Below are positions 36,838-48,343 of a stretch of DNA of 64,000 nucleotides, in pieces (position 1 is the stretch's first letter; the number at the start of each line of letters is the position of its first letter). Source of the DNA: Rhodamnia argentea (taxonomy: Eukaryota > Streptophyta > Magnoliopsida > Myrtales > Myrtaceae); NCBI RefSeq assembly GCF_020921035.1, contig NC_063150.1, forward strand, positions 28,381,826 to 28,445,825, written 5' to 3'. A model generated the notes under the pieces. The model had not been told where the DNA came from, made no database searches, and saw only the letters and a program-made list of their open reading frames with translations. Made by a program: the position numbers and the translations under genes.

Positions 36838-37189
36838 ATTTGCTCTTGCATTGGACAAAAAACCATTTGAATGGATTTGGACAAGAATTAGTTCAAACTC
36901 CAAGCCTTTTTCACTGCCTTGATCGACCAAAATACTTACATTTTTTCCCAATCAAATTGCTCTTTGAGCAACTTGAATGGATTCCGGACTCAATAAGTAA
37001 AGTATTGCTTTTTCACAATAATATTTCCTTAGCCACCAATTACTAATTAGTAGCCACTAATTACTAATTAGCCCTCCCACTTTTGTGGAGATTAGGCAAC
37101 AACACATAATCAACAAAAAAATAAATAAAAAAGGGCAACAAATGCGTTTATTCCTTTCAATCGCACATATACCTTTTCCTCAAACTTGG
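36838..37189. other. Downstream of the beta-xylosidase gene
   Basis: Probably contains the 3' UTR of the minus-strand beta-xylosidase. A short tandem 'tagtagccactaattactaa' pattern lies near 37027-37070. Otherwise nothing is seen. Confidence 0.4.
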
Positions 37190-40100
37190 TTATGTTCTTG
37201 TCCGCTCCAAATTTGCTTGGAGGGTCACGGAATGCTCAAGATCGCCGATGCGAAGCTTGTGTTCGCCTATCGGGATCCTTCGGATCCCGAACTCGTCGAC
37301 CACGCTCAGGTGCTCGCAGATGCGGACGTCGATCTTGACCCGCCGCTGGGACCCGGCCAGCAAGTGGACCTTCTTCGAACCCGATCAGTTGCTTGGTCGG
37401 GGACCATTTCCCCTCCGGCGGCGCGGAGAACACGAGCAGAGTATGCGTCCCATCCATCGAGCCGGTGTTCTTCACGTCGACATGGACCCCCAGTGAGGCC
37501 GTGTCGCAATTCACGTGCGAGGCTTTGATCCCGGTGCTTAGCAAGGAGGAGTTCGAAAGGCGGCGGTGCCGAGGCTCGCCAGGGGCACCGAGACTTGGGT
37601 CGGAGCCTCGACTAGTGAGTGCCTGAAGGTGGTGTAGGTCATGCCATACCCGAAGGGGTACACGACCGGGCCCCTGTAGAAGCGGTAGGTCCGTCCGGGA
37701 TAGCCTGTCGCCGGGTTCGCCCTCATGTTCATGTTCGTCATAGGAATCTTGGCGACATATTCCTGTGGGTACCAAGTCATAGGAAGCTTTCCTCCTATAA
37801 AAGGGAAACGAGACATATTTTAGAGTCTTCTCCTTAGCTGAAGTTGTTCTAGGATGTTAATTTCGATGCTAGTAGTGCAGGAGGAAGTGTAATTTGAAAA
37901 AAGCACCTGGATTAACTGTTCCAAACAGGACATCGGCTATGGCTTGCCCTCCGGCTTGACCCGGATACCCGGCCCACAATATGGCGGCGACCCGCGGATC
38001 GTTCTTCGCGAAGGTCACATCGATAGGCCCACCGCTCATCAGGACCAAAATGGTTGGGCCTCTGGCGGCCATGGCCACCCTCGACACAAGCTCCTGTTGA
38101 TGTCCTGGCAAAAGAAGTCCTGCTCTGTCCCTGAACTCTGCTTCCACGGACTGGTCTAGGCCCATAACTAGGACGGTGGCGTCGGCTCCCCGAGCTGCAG
38201 CCTCGGCTGCCCCGAAAAGCTGGTTCGAGTTACACGCGACTCCGGCGCATCCCGGTTGGTGGACCGTCCTACTGTATCGCCCAATTCCTTGCAAGGGAGT
38301 GGTGTACCCGCACGCAACACCTGCATCGAATATAAATGGCAAAAGCCAGGTGCTTAGTAAAGCGCAAATGCATTGAACAAGCATGATGCGGTGATCAAAA
38401 TTTGTACCCGCATAATTCCCAATCATCGTCATGGTAACATCCGAATTTGGTCCGATGACCGCAACGGTGCGGTGACGCCTAGTGGAGAGCGGCAAGGCCC
38501 GTCCCTGGTTCTTGAGCAACACGATGCCTTGGCGTGCAGCCTCGAGGGCCAGCTGCTGGTGGGCTGGAGCGCACACGTCCCTCGGCCCGAGGCTCCCGTA
38601 CGGCTGTGCCGACGGCTCGCCGTCGAACATGCCCAGCCTCATCTGCACCGTGATCGTGTTCGCCAGGGCCAAGTCCACGTCGACCTCTGCGAGCTTCCCT
38701 CTCCTTATGGCCTCCTCCGTGTGGACCGCCAAGAAGGGCCCGCAGTCCAAATCCAAGCCTGCACAACATTTTTGCCGAAAGGCCCCAAGCTTTTAGATGA
38801 ATTTGATTTGATCCCAGTTAGCCCCAAAACACGGGCAACCGGAACGGAACCTATTGATGGGTAGAACATTAACCTGCTTTGATGGTGTCCGCGGCTGCAT
38901 CTTCCGGTGTGGCTGTGTAGTGTTGACTTTCGTACAACACCCCAACCGAGTCACAGTCCGAGACGATGTACCTGATCAAAACCCAGCCAAAGTCACATTC
39001 ACGGTGTTAATGCTATGAGATAACCTAAAAGGGAGAAAGAGCCGTAATCAGGGCCGTCCATTCAGATGACTCCGTAGATCTCGGCGTTCGTTTCATCCGA
39101 ATCGGACGGCTGGTGCTCACCCGTTGAGACGCCACTGACCGCGGATGGTGTTCTTGAGGAGGTTCGGGTCAGCGCAGGTGGGGATGCCGTTGACTTGGTT
39201 GTACGAGCACATCACGCTCGCCACTTTCCCGTCCACCACGCAAGCCTTGAACGGCACGTTGTATGTGTCCTCTAAATCTTGCCTGCTCACCTATTAAAAA
39301 AAAAAATCACAAAACTTCATAATTTTTCTTATTTTTTTGTAAGGTAATTGCGGTGTTATAGGTACATAGATAATTAATTCTGATTATGGCGTCGCTTTGC
39401 TTAATTTTTTGTAGACACGAGTGATTAAAATGGATACTAAACATCAGTTCTTGATTCTTACTGTCGTTTGTGATTCCTATAGGGCAAATCCCCCAATTAG
39501 TCAGCTTTCGACTTACCTGGGCATTGAAATGGTATCGATCCACACCATTCCAATTGTCGAGGTCGTAGGCAGTGTAATGCTTACAGCACGCCGCGACCTT
39601 CAGCCTGTTGCCGATGTTGCCCTGGAGCCCCCGGACGTAGCTCGCTGCGTACCTCCCAGCCATCACGGGATCCTCCCCTGGCGTCTCCTGGCCCCGCCCC
39701 CACCTGGGGTCTCGGAACACGTTCACATTCGGGCTCCAGTAGGTCAGCCCCGCCATCCCTCCGTTGTACATGGCCCTTGCCTCATCCGACACAACCTGCG
39801 TTTGCGTGAATCACGGGAGCAAATTTCAATATTCGCCCTATGATAAGTCAATAACACGTTTCATTCGAAAAGTTATATGTCATCTTATAATCATTTGATC
39901 ACAGCAAGAAACATATGAATTGCACGGTCGCAAGCGCATGGAATCTCGAACGGACGACCTTACTATGACCGACAACGATCCGAAGGTGAAAAGCAAACTA
40001 GGGTTTCCGCGATAAGATTTGATTCTCCACCCTAAAAGAAGTTGCGTGAAGGGACTAAACTCTTTTAGGTTTCGGTTTTGTTAGTTCTGTTGTCATCTTC

Positions 40101-41504
40101 CTCAACTTAGGTGATGAAAAAAAAAAAAAATCCACACTGCCTATTATGCAGTACACAACTTGCTTGCTACGGGACAAAGTTTTACCCAACTTTTCTGCCC
40201 AGAATCTAAGTTTCTTTCAGCAATGGTCCCTGTCAAAATCCCTTTATATATAATTTGAAATTAAATTTAAAAATTAATAACAAAAACATGTGATTAGCAC
40301 TTCAACATAATTTCCTTCCCTTAGCGTGAACTCGACGTGTTACTTTTCCTTAAAAGAACTAGATTGGACGCATGCTTTTTATCTCGACACGTTTTACGTT
40401 GTTCAGACGAGGCTTTGCATACCCTTAAGTTGAGATTTTTTTGACTAAGTAGTACGAGATGGTCCCCAAAAGAATATCAAAGGGGAGATTTTTACTTTAA
40501 GAAAGGCACTTTTGCCCACAATCGTATCTTACAAAACTTGGTTAATGGGGGGAACATGTTCTCCTCCTAAACGAAAAGGGATGGCACGAGCCTGCCATTA
40601 CAAGACACTGTTTCTGGTAGCATGACTTCACGGGTCCAACAGAGAGAAAAATTACATAAAGCAGCTTCTTTTTTCCATGGAATTATTTGTATTTACGTGT
40701 GCATGCACGTGCTGCAATGATCGAATTATCGAGCTTTCGACACTATCGGATTCGATATTTATGACGCTATAATTTAAGATATCAACCAACTTAATTGTAC
40801 ATTTGTCACCAATTAAACCGACCCTACCTATAGTACGGCCAAAAAATAAATAAATAAAAACCCTACTTCTTGTATTATCTTAGTATTCTATCGCAAATTT
40901 ACGTAACAAAAATGCAATGTTTAACGTAAGAATTGCGTAGAGCTGGTTCGTTTATGAATGTTGACATAGAAAACTTCCAGAGGACAGAAAAAAAGACAGA
41001 CTTTAATAATGTAGATCGATATTCTGGCGAAAAGTAATCAGCTCTTACCCGTCCGATCTCCTCCCAGAGCGAGGCGTTGAACGACGCGGCTGTCGTGATG
41101 ACCTGGGGGAAGCTGGTGGCCCCGGGGAAGGCGCCGCCGAACCTGGTCCCGGGCCCAACGTTGGAGACCCCGTGGAGCGCCTCAGACCACCACTCGTAAC
41201 CCTGGATGCCCAGCCTCGGCACGGCGGCCGCGTTGTTGACGAGCAGCCTGATCTTCTCCTGCAACGTCAGCCGCCCGATGAGGTCCCGCACCCGCACTTG
41301 GATGGGCAGGCCCGCCCTGCAGAACCTCAGGCCCCGGGTCAGCCCGCTCCGCGGGTCGCATGCAAACGGGGCACGAGCCCGCGAAGCATGAGTGAAGAGG
41401 ACGAGGACGAGAAGGAGGATGGAGACAGTGGTTTTGGCTGCAGCGGCGGCGCTGTGTGGGAGTGAGAGTTTGGTGGTGGTGGTGATGAGCTTATTTTGGA
41501 CCAT
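37190..41504 (-). CDS. GH3 beta-D-xylosidase, 790 aa if two frameshifts are ignored
   Basis: Secreted glycoside hydrolase family 3 enzyme of the plant BXL group (closest by eye to BXL6/BXL7), removing xylose or arabinose from wall polysaccharides. Exons (minus): 41504-41049, 39795-39517, 39290-39121, 38971-38874, 38758-38408, 38320-37907, 37794-37190; GT-AG junctions. A hydrophobic signal segment ([13 protein letters not shown]) is followed by FACDP. Conserved marks: [36 protein letters not shown] (Lys224-His225), VSDCDSVG with the presumed nucleophile Asp307, and [11 protein letters not shown]. In the last exon the reading frame changes twice: once within about 37541-37590 (one base short) and again near 37366-37380 (one base extra). 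The conserved text continues across both ([20 protein letters not shown] between them, [20 protein letters not shown] after). The shifts cancel, so total length remains a multiple of three. Read literally, the protein stops after 674 aa at 37538. The cause may be sequencing error or recent damage. Confidence 0.85.
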
Positions 41505-41581
41505 TCTTTCTTTCTTTCTTTCTTTTTTAATGGTTTTAAGATAAAACTGTCTTTCCTGGTATTATTATGGGATTATTGTCG

Positions 41582-41591
41582 AGTATTTATA
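41582..41591 (-). promoter_or_regulatory. TATA box of the beta-xylosidase gene
   Basis: The minus strand reads CTATAAATAC about 78 bases before the ATG at 41504, an excellent plant TATA consensus. It leaves a 5' UTR of roughly 45-50 bases. Confidence 0.65.
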
Positions 41592-43048
41592 GGGAGAAAA
41601 GGTTGCGTTTACAGGTTGGCGACGATGACGGCGAATGAAGCTGCAGGTTCGATGATTGGGTTTCCACGTCGACCGGCGGTTGAAGCTTTTTCTAACGGAG
41701 ACGGAGACAAAGAGTATGCATAACTAGAAAGATAATACAAAGATTGTGTACAACTCACTTATCCAAAATAGAGAGAAAGAGAAAGAGTGTGTGCGTGCGT
41801 CAATATTTCGCGAGAATATTGTTAGATACATTACAAGATATTTAGTGATATAATTTTATGCTCTGTTGTTTTCGAACAGGTAATATTTTTTTATTAGATT
41901 GGGAAAGCTAATATTCCCGTTAAATTAGATTACTCATATCGAGTATATATGTGTTGACGAAAATCGGGGGATTATCCTGTGACGAGAAAGCTCATTTTAA
42001 GCAAGTGTATCAGCTCGGTCTCATGATCTATTTTGGCCGTCTCGGGTATCGGGCAAAAACATGAGTACATAATTAGACGATCCGAAATATTACATTCGAG
42101 AGATTTAAATGAGGCATGAAATTAGAATATGATATTTAAAACGAAAAGTCTCATATTTGAATTGATGGGACTTGACATTTTAATAAACATAACCTACGAA
42201 TTGAAATAAGAGTCCCTCCATTGCAAATCCGAAACATGACAATGTGCTTGCGTCACTTGTGATTGGGTGTATACAAAAATAGTCCGAAATAAATAATGAT
42301 AATTATTGCCCATCACCTATAAAAAGAAATTCGAAGCCAGTTATTATTATTATTGTTGTTGTTATCGTCGTCGTCGTTAGGATGCACGATGTGACTTATA
42401 TTAGAGAAGCCTCACATCGAAAAATTGATATAGTATAAAGCAGTTAATATATCCAAGTTGTTTTATAACTCATTAACTTAAGCTTTTGAGTGAAGGTGGA
42501 TCCAATTAGATATGTTAACGGGTTCAATTGGAGTCGAACTTTTTCCTTGACATGCTTATGGAGGGAGATAGATAGAATATTCATTTAGTCTCTCTCATCC
42601 TCTCTCTATCTTCTATTAAGAGTGTGAATTAATTCGATCGAGTTTCGAATTTTGCAAAATCGTGTTCTTTTATCAACCGATTGTATTTGTATTTCGCAAA
42701 TCATACGAGCTTTTAATATTGAACGGCCAACCATAAAGTTTAAAAAACAGAAGGAAAATGCGGATTTTCCATAAAGCATTATGTAGTATAATTTCTGTGC
42801 TGTAGATTGATGTACCTTGCATTATTAGTTGGTTGACTCAATCATGCAAAGCTACCTTGGCTAAAGAAAAACGAGTGAGCCCAACCGTGCTTAGCCTTTC
42901 CTTTCTTTCGCCAACTACACTTCCTAAACCTAGCCTCTTTTCCTCACCATTTATTGATATAGCAAGGCCCTAAACTCCTTTGGTGACCTAGCAATACGAG
43001 TAAACGCGTTTTCTAACGAGGTAATTTGTCTTGCCGGATAAAATTTAG
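41592..43048. other. Intergenic, with compound trinucleotide repeat
   Basis: Beta-xylosidase promoter region, then AT-rich DNA with no gene seen. A compound microsatellite of ATT, GTT and CGT units lies at about 42340-42379. Confidence 0.5.
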
Positions 43049-43287
43049 GATAAATGATGTAAAAGGTCTCTGAACTTTGGTCATAATGTGCAACATGGCC
43101 TCTGAAATTTAAATTTGTTCAATATATTCTCCGAACTTTAGCATGATGTGCATAATACATTGTCTTTGAGATCACATTGAATAAATTAAAAAGCTCGGGG
43201 ATATCATTGCATATTGAGCCAAAATTCAAGGGACCGCATTATATATTGAGTCAAAGTTTAAGGACTATTTATTTTTATTATCCCTAA
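43049..43287. mobile_element. Small inverted-repeat element (MITE-like), about 240 bases
   Basis: The ends 'ggataaatgatg...' and '...ttattatccc' are imperfect inverted repeats. The arms contain 'ctgaactttggtcataatgt' and, inverted on the other side, 'cattatatattgagtcaaag', related at perhaps two-thirds of positions by eye. No coding capacity. Superfamily not assigned. Confidence 0.55.
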
Positions 43288-44374
43288 AATGTACGATGTA
43301 ATCGATGTTACCATAACTTAACTATCACGAATACGGCATGTCGAACACGAATTTTCCGCCCCCAGGAAGAGAAAAAGAGCGGGGCCGACTTAGGGTGGGG
43401 CGCGTTCTTGAAGTGGCTTTGTTTTCTTCGAGATCATTGGAGTGAGGGAATTGGGGCGAACTCTTGTCAAGCTCGTGAAGGCAAAAACATGACTTACCGC
43501 ACTCCCGTGACCTCGGTGTCGTTCTACCAAACGATGAAACATTTTGGTCTTTGTCTTTTTTTGTCCCGTTGCCTGACCGATTTGCCTTTTAGCTCCTGTC
43601 AACTCTCATCTCATCGATGCTTTGGCTTCCAAAAAAAAAATTGAAAAAAAGAATATTTGAAGATGCTCACGTACCCTTCAAGGAAAGTCCTTTCATCATT
43701 CTATTTTCTTTTATAAATTTATCAGTTCTCGTGACTATGGGGCTTATATTGTAGTAGCCTCCAAATTTTGCCATATTGATCATGTGATTTGTAGATGGTT
43801 TAGATGGGTCATGTCGAAAGCTACATCTCCCGTTTTCTATGTTTGTAGACACCAAAGGAGCAAAGAAGAAGATTCTCATCTAACCTATGGCTAATAGCTA
43901 GATTTTTTAATCTAATTAGACTAATTAATTTGGACTTCAACGCACGAGCCACGACAGAAATTCATTCTGGATGCAGAATGAAATTTTTTTGTACCCCATG
44001 TGATTCTTCTTTTGTTTTTTTTTTTTTTAAATTTATTTTTGGATTAATTTTTAGGGGGCCAATCAACTTTGCTCTTCTTTGTTTTTGTTGAGTTCTCCAC
44101 AGATGGCTGCACAGTGGAGGAGAATCTCCTCCTTTGGGGATGGTGAGAAGTGGGAAGTGTTCCCCAATTGGACATGGAAATCAATGACTTTGCATCGGTG
44201 GACAATTCTTGTTTCGCATGTGTTCGGTTTTGCAAAGAGCAAACGACCGCACTAAATATATCATGAGTCTATTTGTATGTTTCATGGGTTTTGCGTCGTA
44301 ATTTTCTTTCGAGCTTCAATGATGAAACGTCGCCTTTACATCAAAAGGCGCATCTTACAAGGTAATTCTAACTT
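43288..44374. other. Intergenic, no gene seen
   Basis: Open frames at 43390-43644 lie on both strands over a GC-richer patch and resemble no family. The rest is AT-rich. Confidence 0.4.
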
Positions 44375-44770
44375 GGGATAAGTGTATCGAAAATCCTAAA
44401 ACTTATCACGAAAATGTAATTGAGTCTTGAAACTTTCAAAAACGCAACACAGTCCTAAAACTTGACACGAAAATGTAACTGAGTTTTAAAACTTTCAAAT
44501 GGTGCAATTAAATCCTAAAACTTGTCACGAAAGTACAACTGAATCTTGATACTTTCAAAATGTGCAATCAAGTCTTCAAAAAGTGTAATCAACGGAAGGA
44601 TTTGATTCCATCAATTGTACAAGTTTTAGGACTTGATTGTATTTTTTGAAAGTTTTTAGAATCTAATTGCACTTTCTGATAAGTGTTAGGACTTAATTGC
44701 ATTTTTTGATAATTTTAAGACTCAATTACATTTTGTTAACAAGTTTTAGCACTTCCAACGCATTTATCCC
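44375..44770. mobile_element. Foldback MITE, 396 bases, arms with internal tandem units
   Basis: Starts 'gggataagtg' and ends 'catttatccc'. Each arm of about 190 bases is the inverted match of the other and is itself made of three to four units resembling 'cctaaaacttgtcacgaaaa' plus 'tgtaattgagtcttgaaact'. The centre is near 44590. There is no coding capacity, and no convincing target-site duplication was seen. Confidence 0.8.
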
Positions 44771-45659
44771 TTCCAATTTCACATATATAATCCAGGAAAG
44801 CTCTCCTCTTATTGCGCAATTCGATTCATTACTGTTTCATTCGCTGTCTTAGACGCTTGCCGAGACCCGCTCCTTGTCCAGCGGCAATCACTCCACGTCC
44901 TTATCGGACCAGGTCGTTACGGGCCCTGGAATCCTCAAGAGCGTAATTGTAATTACAAGGAGTTGAGATGGTTGTTGAGATCAAATGATGGGTCTGTTGA
45001 ACTTCATCAGAAATCTTCGTCATTGAACCTTCCCTGTCGTCGACCCCAGCTATTCAGTTGCTGGGGTTTTTGTCTGGGCCTGCAGTGTTCCACGCTGTAT
45101 TTCAGCTTTCTGTTGGCTTCTTTACAACCTTATAACAAGTCATATGAAACCAAAAAACAACAGCGGAACAGAGCAGAACAAGTTGTATTTTGCGCCATTT
45201 TTTAAAAAGCTTTACATGGCCATTTTGTGCTCTGTCGCATCCCAAGCTCCTGCTCTACACGTGAAGAATTCAAGAAACCGAACAGATTCAGCTTTTGGGG
45301 CGGTGAAACTTTTCCAACCGTGCAGCCGAAAGTTTGAACTTCTCAAGTCTTAATATGTAATTTAATCTTCTTGATGAGAACTTCCACCTAACAATCTAGC
45401 CAGTCAAAGTTGGAGAAACAATAGGACCAACATTTGATCTTATACGTAGCTAGATACCACATATTTTGCAATGATCTTTTACATGCTGCATCAAATATAT
45501 GATGAAAAGAGTAATGATTATATGACCGTTCTTAATCCACTGTGAGACTAACATCTTGCTATGGAATACAAAAAACAAAAAACAAATAATTATTGTGGAG
45601 TTCACTACTTTAAGAATTTGTCATCCATTACATGTTGTTACTCTCATGGTTATCTATAG
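44771..45659. other. Intergenic, no gene recognised
   Basis: A GC-richer patch at about 44840-45110 holds a + frame (44963-45205) with no recognisable domain. The remainder is AT-rich. Confidence 0.4.
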
Positions 45660-46020
45660 ATTGTTATTACCAAAAAAGGTATAAATCTATTGTAATCGTG
45701 TCAATTCATTCCCGAACTTTTATTTTTGCCAATTCAATATTAAACCTCTTGTATTTATGCTAATTCAATATTAAACCTCTTGTATTTATGCCAATTCAGT
45801 CCATTTTGTTGGCCGGCACTGACGTGGCTAATTTTTAATAATATTTTAACATATTTTTCGAATATTTTTATTTTTATTTTCCTTTCTTTTTTCTTTTTCT
45901 TTTTTTCCTTTCCTTCAGCATGCCGCCGAGCCAGCAACGAGCTAGAGGCTGAGGTCGAGGAGGCACGACCTCGCCCAATGATGGCAAGGTCCCGCCACGC
46001 CCAACGACGGCAATTTTCAC
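45660..46020 (+). mobile_element. One-armed copy of the long-TIR transposon family
   Basis: A left-arm-like stretch ('aaatctattgtaatcgtgtc', 'ccaattcagtccattttgtt', 'ccggcactgacgtggc') is followed by a T-rich tract and a GC-rich core ('gagccagcaacgagctagag'), in the order seen in the two-armed copies. A 34-base unit ('aattcaatattaaacctctt' and neighbours) is tandemly doubled at about 45732-45800. A right arm was not found. Confidence 0.5.
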
Positions 46021-47059
46021 CGGATCTCTATCGGCCACCTCCTCAATTCTCACTCAGCAGACAGCAATGGCAGGCCTTGATGACTTGGAAGCTACACACG
46101 AGTTACTCCACGCATTCTGATAAAAATTGGGTTAGGGTTTGCGTGTGGCTCTTGCAAACTAAACTCTTTCTTAAGCTTTCGGCTTCCTGGGGGCCAGTCT
46201 CGTACAATTACGTGAAAAAAGCCAATGCATGATTGGAGACCTGAAGGCGACAGGGTGGGTTCGTTACCGTAAATGCCTATTGGCCAATATGGGGCAGCAA
46301 GTGGGTCAATGAAATCGGCTCCATTATTCCACTGATGTATGATCAACGTTGCGGACCCATCTGATCCAATTCCAGATCATTTTGGGATCGCGCCAACACG
46401 TTTTTCGGATGAGAATGACAACGATACAGAATTTTCCGATTTCGTGCACATTTTGTGTAAGCTTTTACTTACACGAGCTCGCTCCGTCGAGCGAAATACA
46501 TATCGTGTTTTTCAAAGTGTAACTATTCTTGAGAGCAAATGCTAAGTACTTCTTTTACCGAAATCCGTTACACATACCGTCACCCAAGATTGTGCGAGAA
46601 GAGAACTTCGACCCTCCCGGTTGTGCATCAAACTAGAAATTCAAGAAGTACATGTGATAATTCATGCATGGATGGGGCCAAGACATGGATTAGGATATGT
46701 AGATGAGAGGGAGCTGCGTATACGACTGGATATAATATTCTTATCACAAGGAAGATCAGATAGGCCAGCCATGCACGCAATGAAACCACTTTTGTAGCTA
46801 CCTTGCCCTTATCCTCCAATCAGCATCATATTGCTTTGATTTCCTTCTAATTTGGAAACTTTATCCATCTCTAATCGCACAAAAACACGGCTTGTGATGT
46901 TCACACCGTGATCGACGGTTCCCTAGCATCTTGGATAAGAGGATACGATGAGATAGATATCGGGGTCGGGGTCGTACATAAGATAATATCGTTCGGGCGG
47001 AGAGATGGATCGAGATTCGTTCCCTCCATGAAATGGGTAGGTAAGAGTTTTTTTTTTTA
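46021..47059. other. Intergenic, no gene recognised
   Basis: Short open frames on both strands (such as 46339-46545 + and 46861-47160 -) without domain features. Nothing else is supported. Confidence 0.4.
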
Positions 47060-47190
47060 AATTTATTTATTGGGAAATGTTTTCCTAACAAGATTGTCGG
47101 GGACAATACAATGTCAACCGTAGATCCATGTATCATCACCGTGTGTTTTGCATAAAACACTCATTAATTGGGAGATCGTGTGATTAGAAA
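47060..47190. repeat. Dispersed repeat, inverted partner in a CTL2 intron
   Basis: Shares a stretch of about 120 bases with the reverse complement of 53275-53395, including 'tagatccatgtatcatca', 'gtgttttgcata' and 'gattgggagatcgtgtg' or close variants. By eye the two are about 80 percent alike. Probably part of a transposon family whose ends I could not define. Confidence 0.7.
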
Positions 47191-48343
47191 TAGGCGATAA
47201 TCTTGTCGGATTGTCGAGCTAATTGCTTCCTTTTTTGTTCTACTACTTATGGGACAACGTACCATTATAGCGTGAGTATTTTGAAAAGTGAAGAATTTTT
47301 CAATTGACAGAGCGGTCCTATATGCAAAATAGACTTTTAGACTAGCTAACTTCCTTTTGCGAGGAGTAATGCACTCACCATCTCCCAAACCACCTCTTAT
47401 ATGTCAAAGCACAGTGCATGCCAATCTCCCTTAAATTCATATCCCATAATTTATTTTTTATCGTCATTTTAATATAGATCTAATTTTAGCATCTCTCTAA
47501 TTATGTATTTCTAAGTAATATACATCTAATTTCAGCGTCTCTCCAATTATGTATTTCTATGTCTAGAAAATTTCTAATATGCATAATGCTTAGCACTAAA
47601 GTTGGAATGAATTTACAAGTTGATAAGATAAAGACTTGCATCTAAGTGACATTATACTTTGTATGATTATTCTTATCATTCAAATTATGACAGGAATTTT
47701 CTAAAAGTAAGGCTCAAAGTTGATGGAACTTACCTCCTGCGTCTAAGTTATAGGGCATGGTAGTTCTTATCATTAAAAAAGAAGGATGTTCATTTATATT
47801 TTGTACTTAACGAATACGACTACTATTACTTAAAATTGTTGAATTAAGGGCTATAGTAAGCTCTCCTGTGAGAACTTTTAATCATTACAATAGTTTATAA
47901 TATAGAAAAAAAAGCTTCTATTTTGAAATGATTATGTACAATTAAATGAATTATCAAGGACCTATGGCCAGCAAAGACTCCAACAAACCTATAATTCTGC
48001 GTGTTCAAAAAGAGGGGAAGAAAGGAATTGAGAAATTCTTGTATAATTTGATGTGAATAGAAAAGAGTACAGGGAGCCTATCTATAGCCTTTGTTAGAGG
48101 ACTATATGAGGAAATCCTATCAGATATGGATAATCAAAATAAATGTAGAAAATAAGAAGGAAATATCTTAAATAATTTTAGAAAATATCTAAAATATCTC
48201 TAAAAGCAATGAATCTATAATAAGTCTCATAATACATTTTTCTAAAGGTTAGGTTGAATTTTTAAGTTGATAGAACAAAGGCATGCATCTAAGTTATATC
48301 ACGTGGTGAATCTCATCAATAAAGATAGGGCTTATTATTTGAG
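47191..48343. other. AT-rich intergenic DNA
   Basis: A unit of about 45 bases ('atctaattttagcatctctc', then 'taattatgtatttcta') is tandemly repeated at about 47475-47563. No gene seen. Confidence 0.5.

Noticed and set aside
37236-37775. A 179-residue frame taken as a separate gene
   Set aside because: It is the shifted-frame part of the last beta-xylosidase exon, flanked by shadow sequence, not an independent gene.
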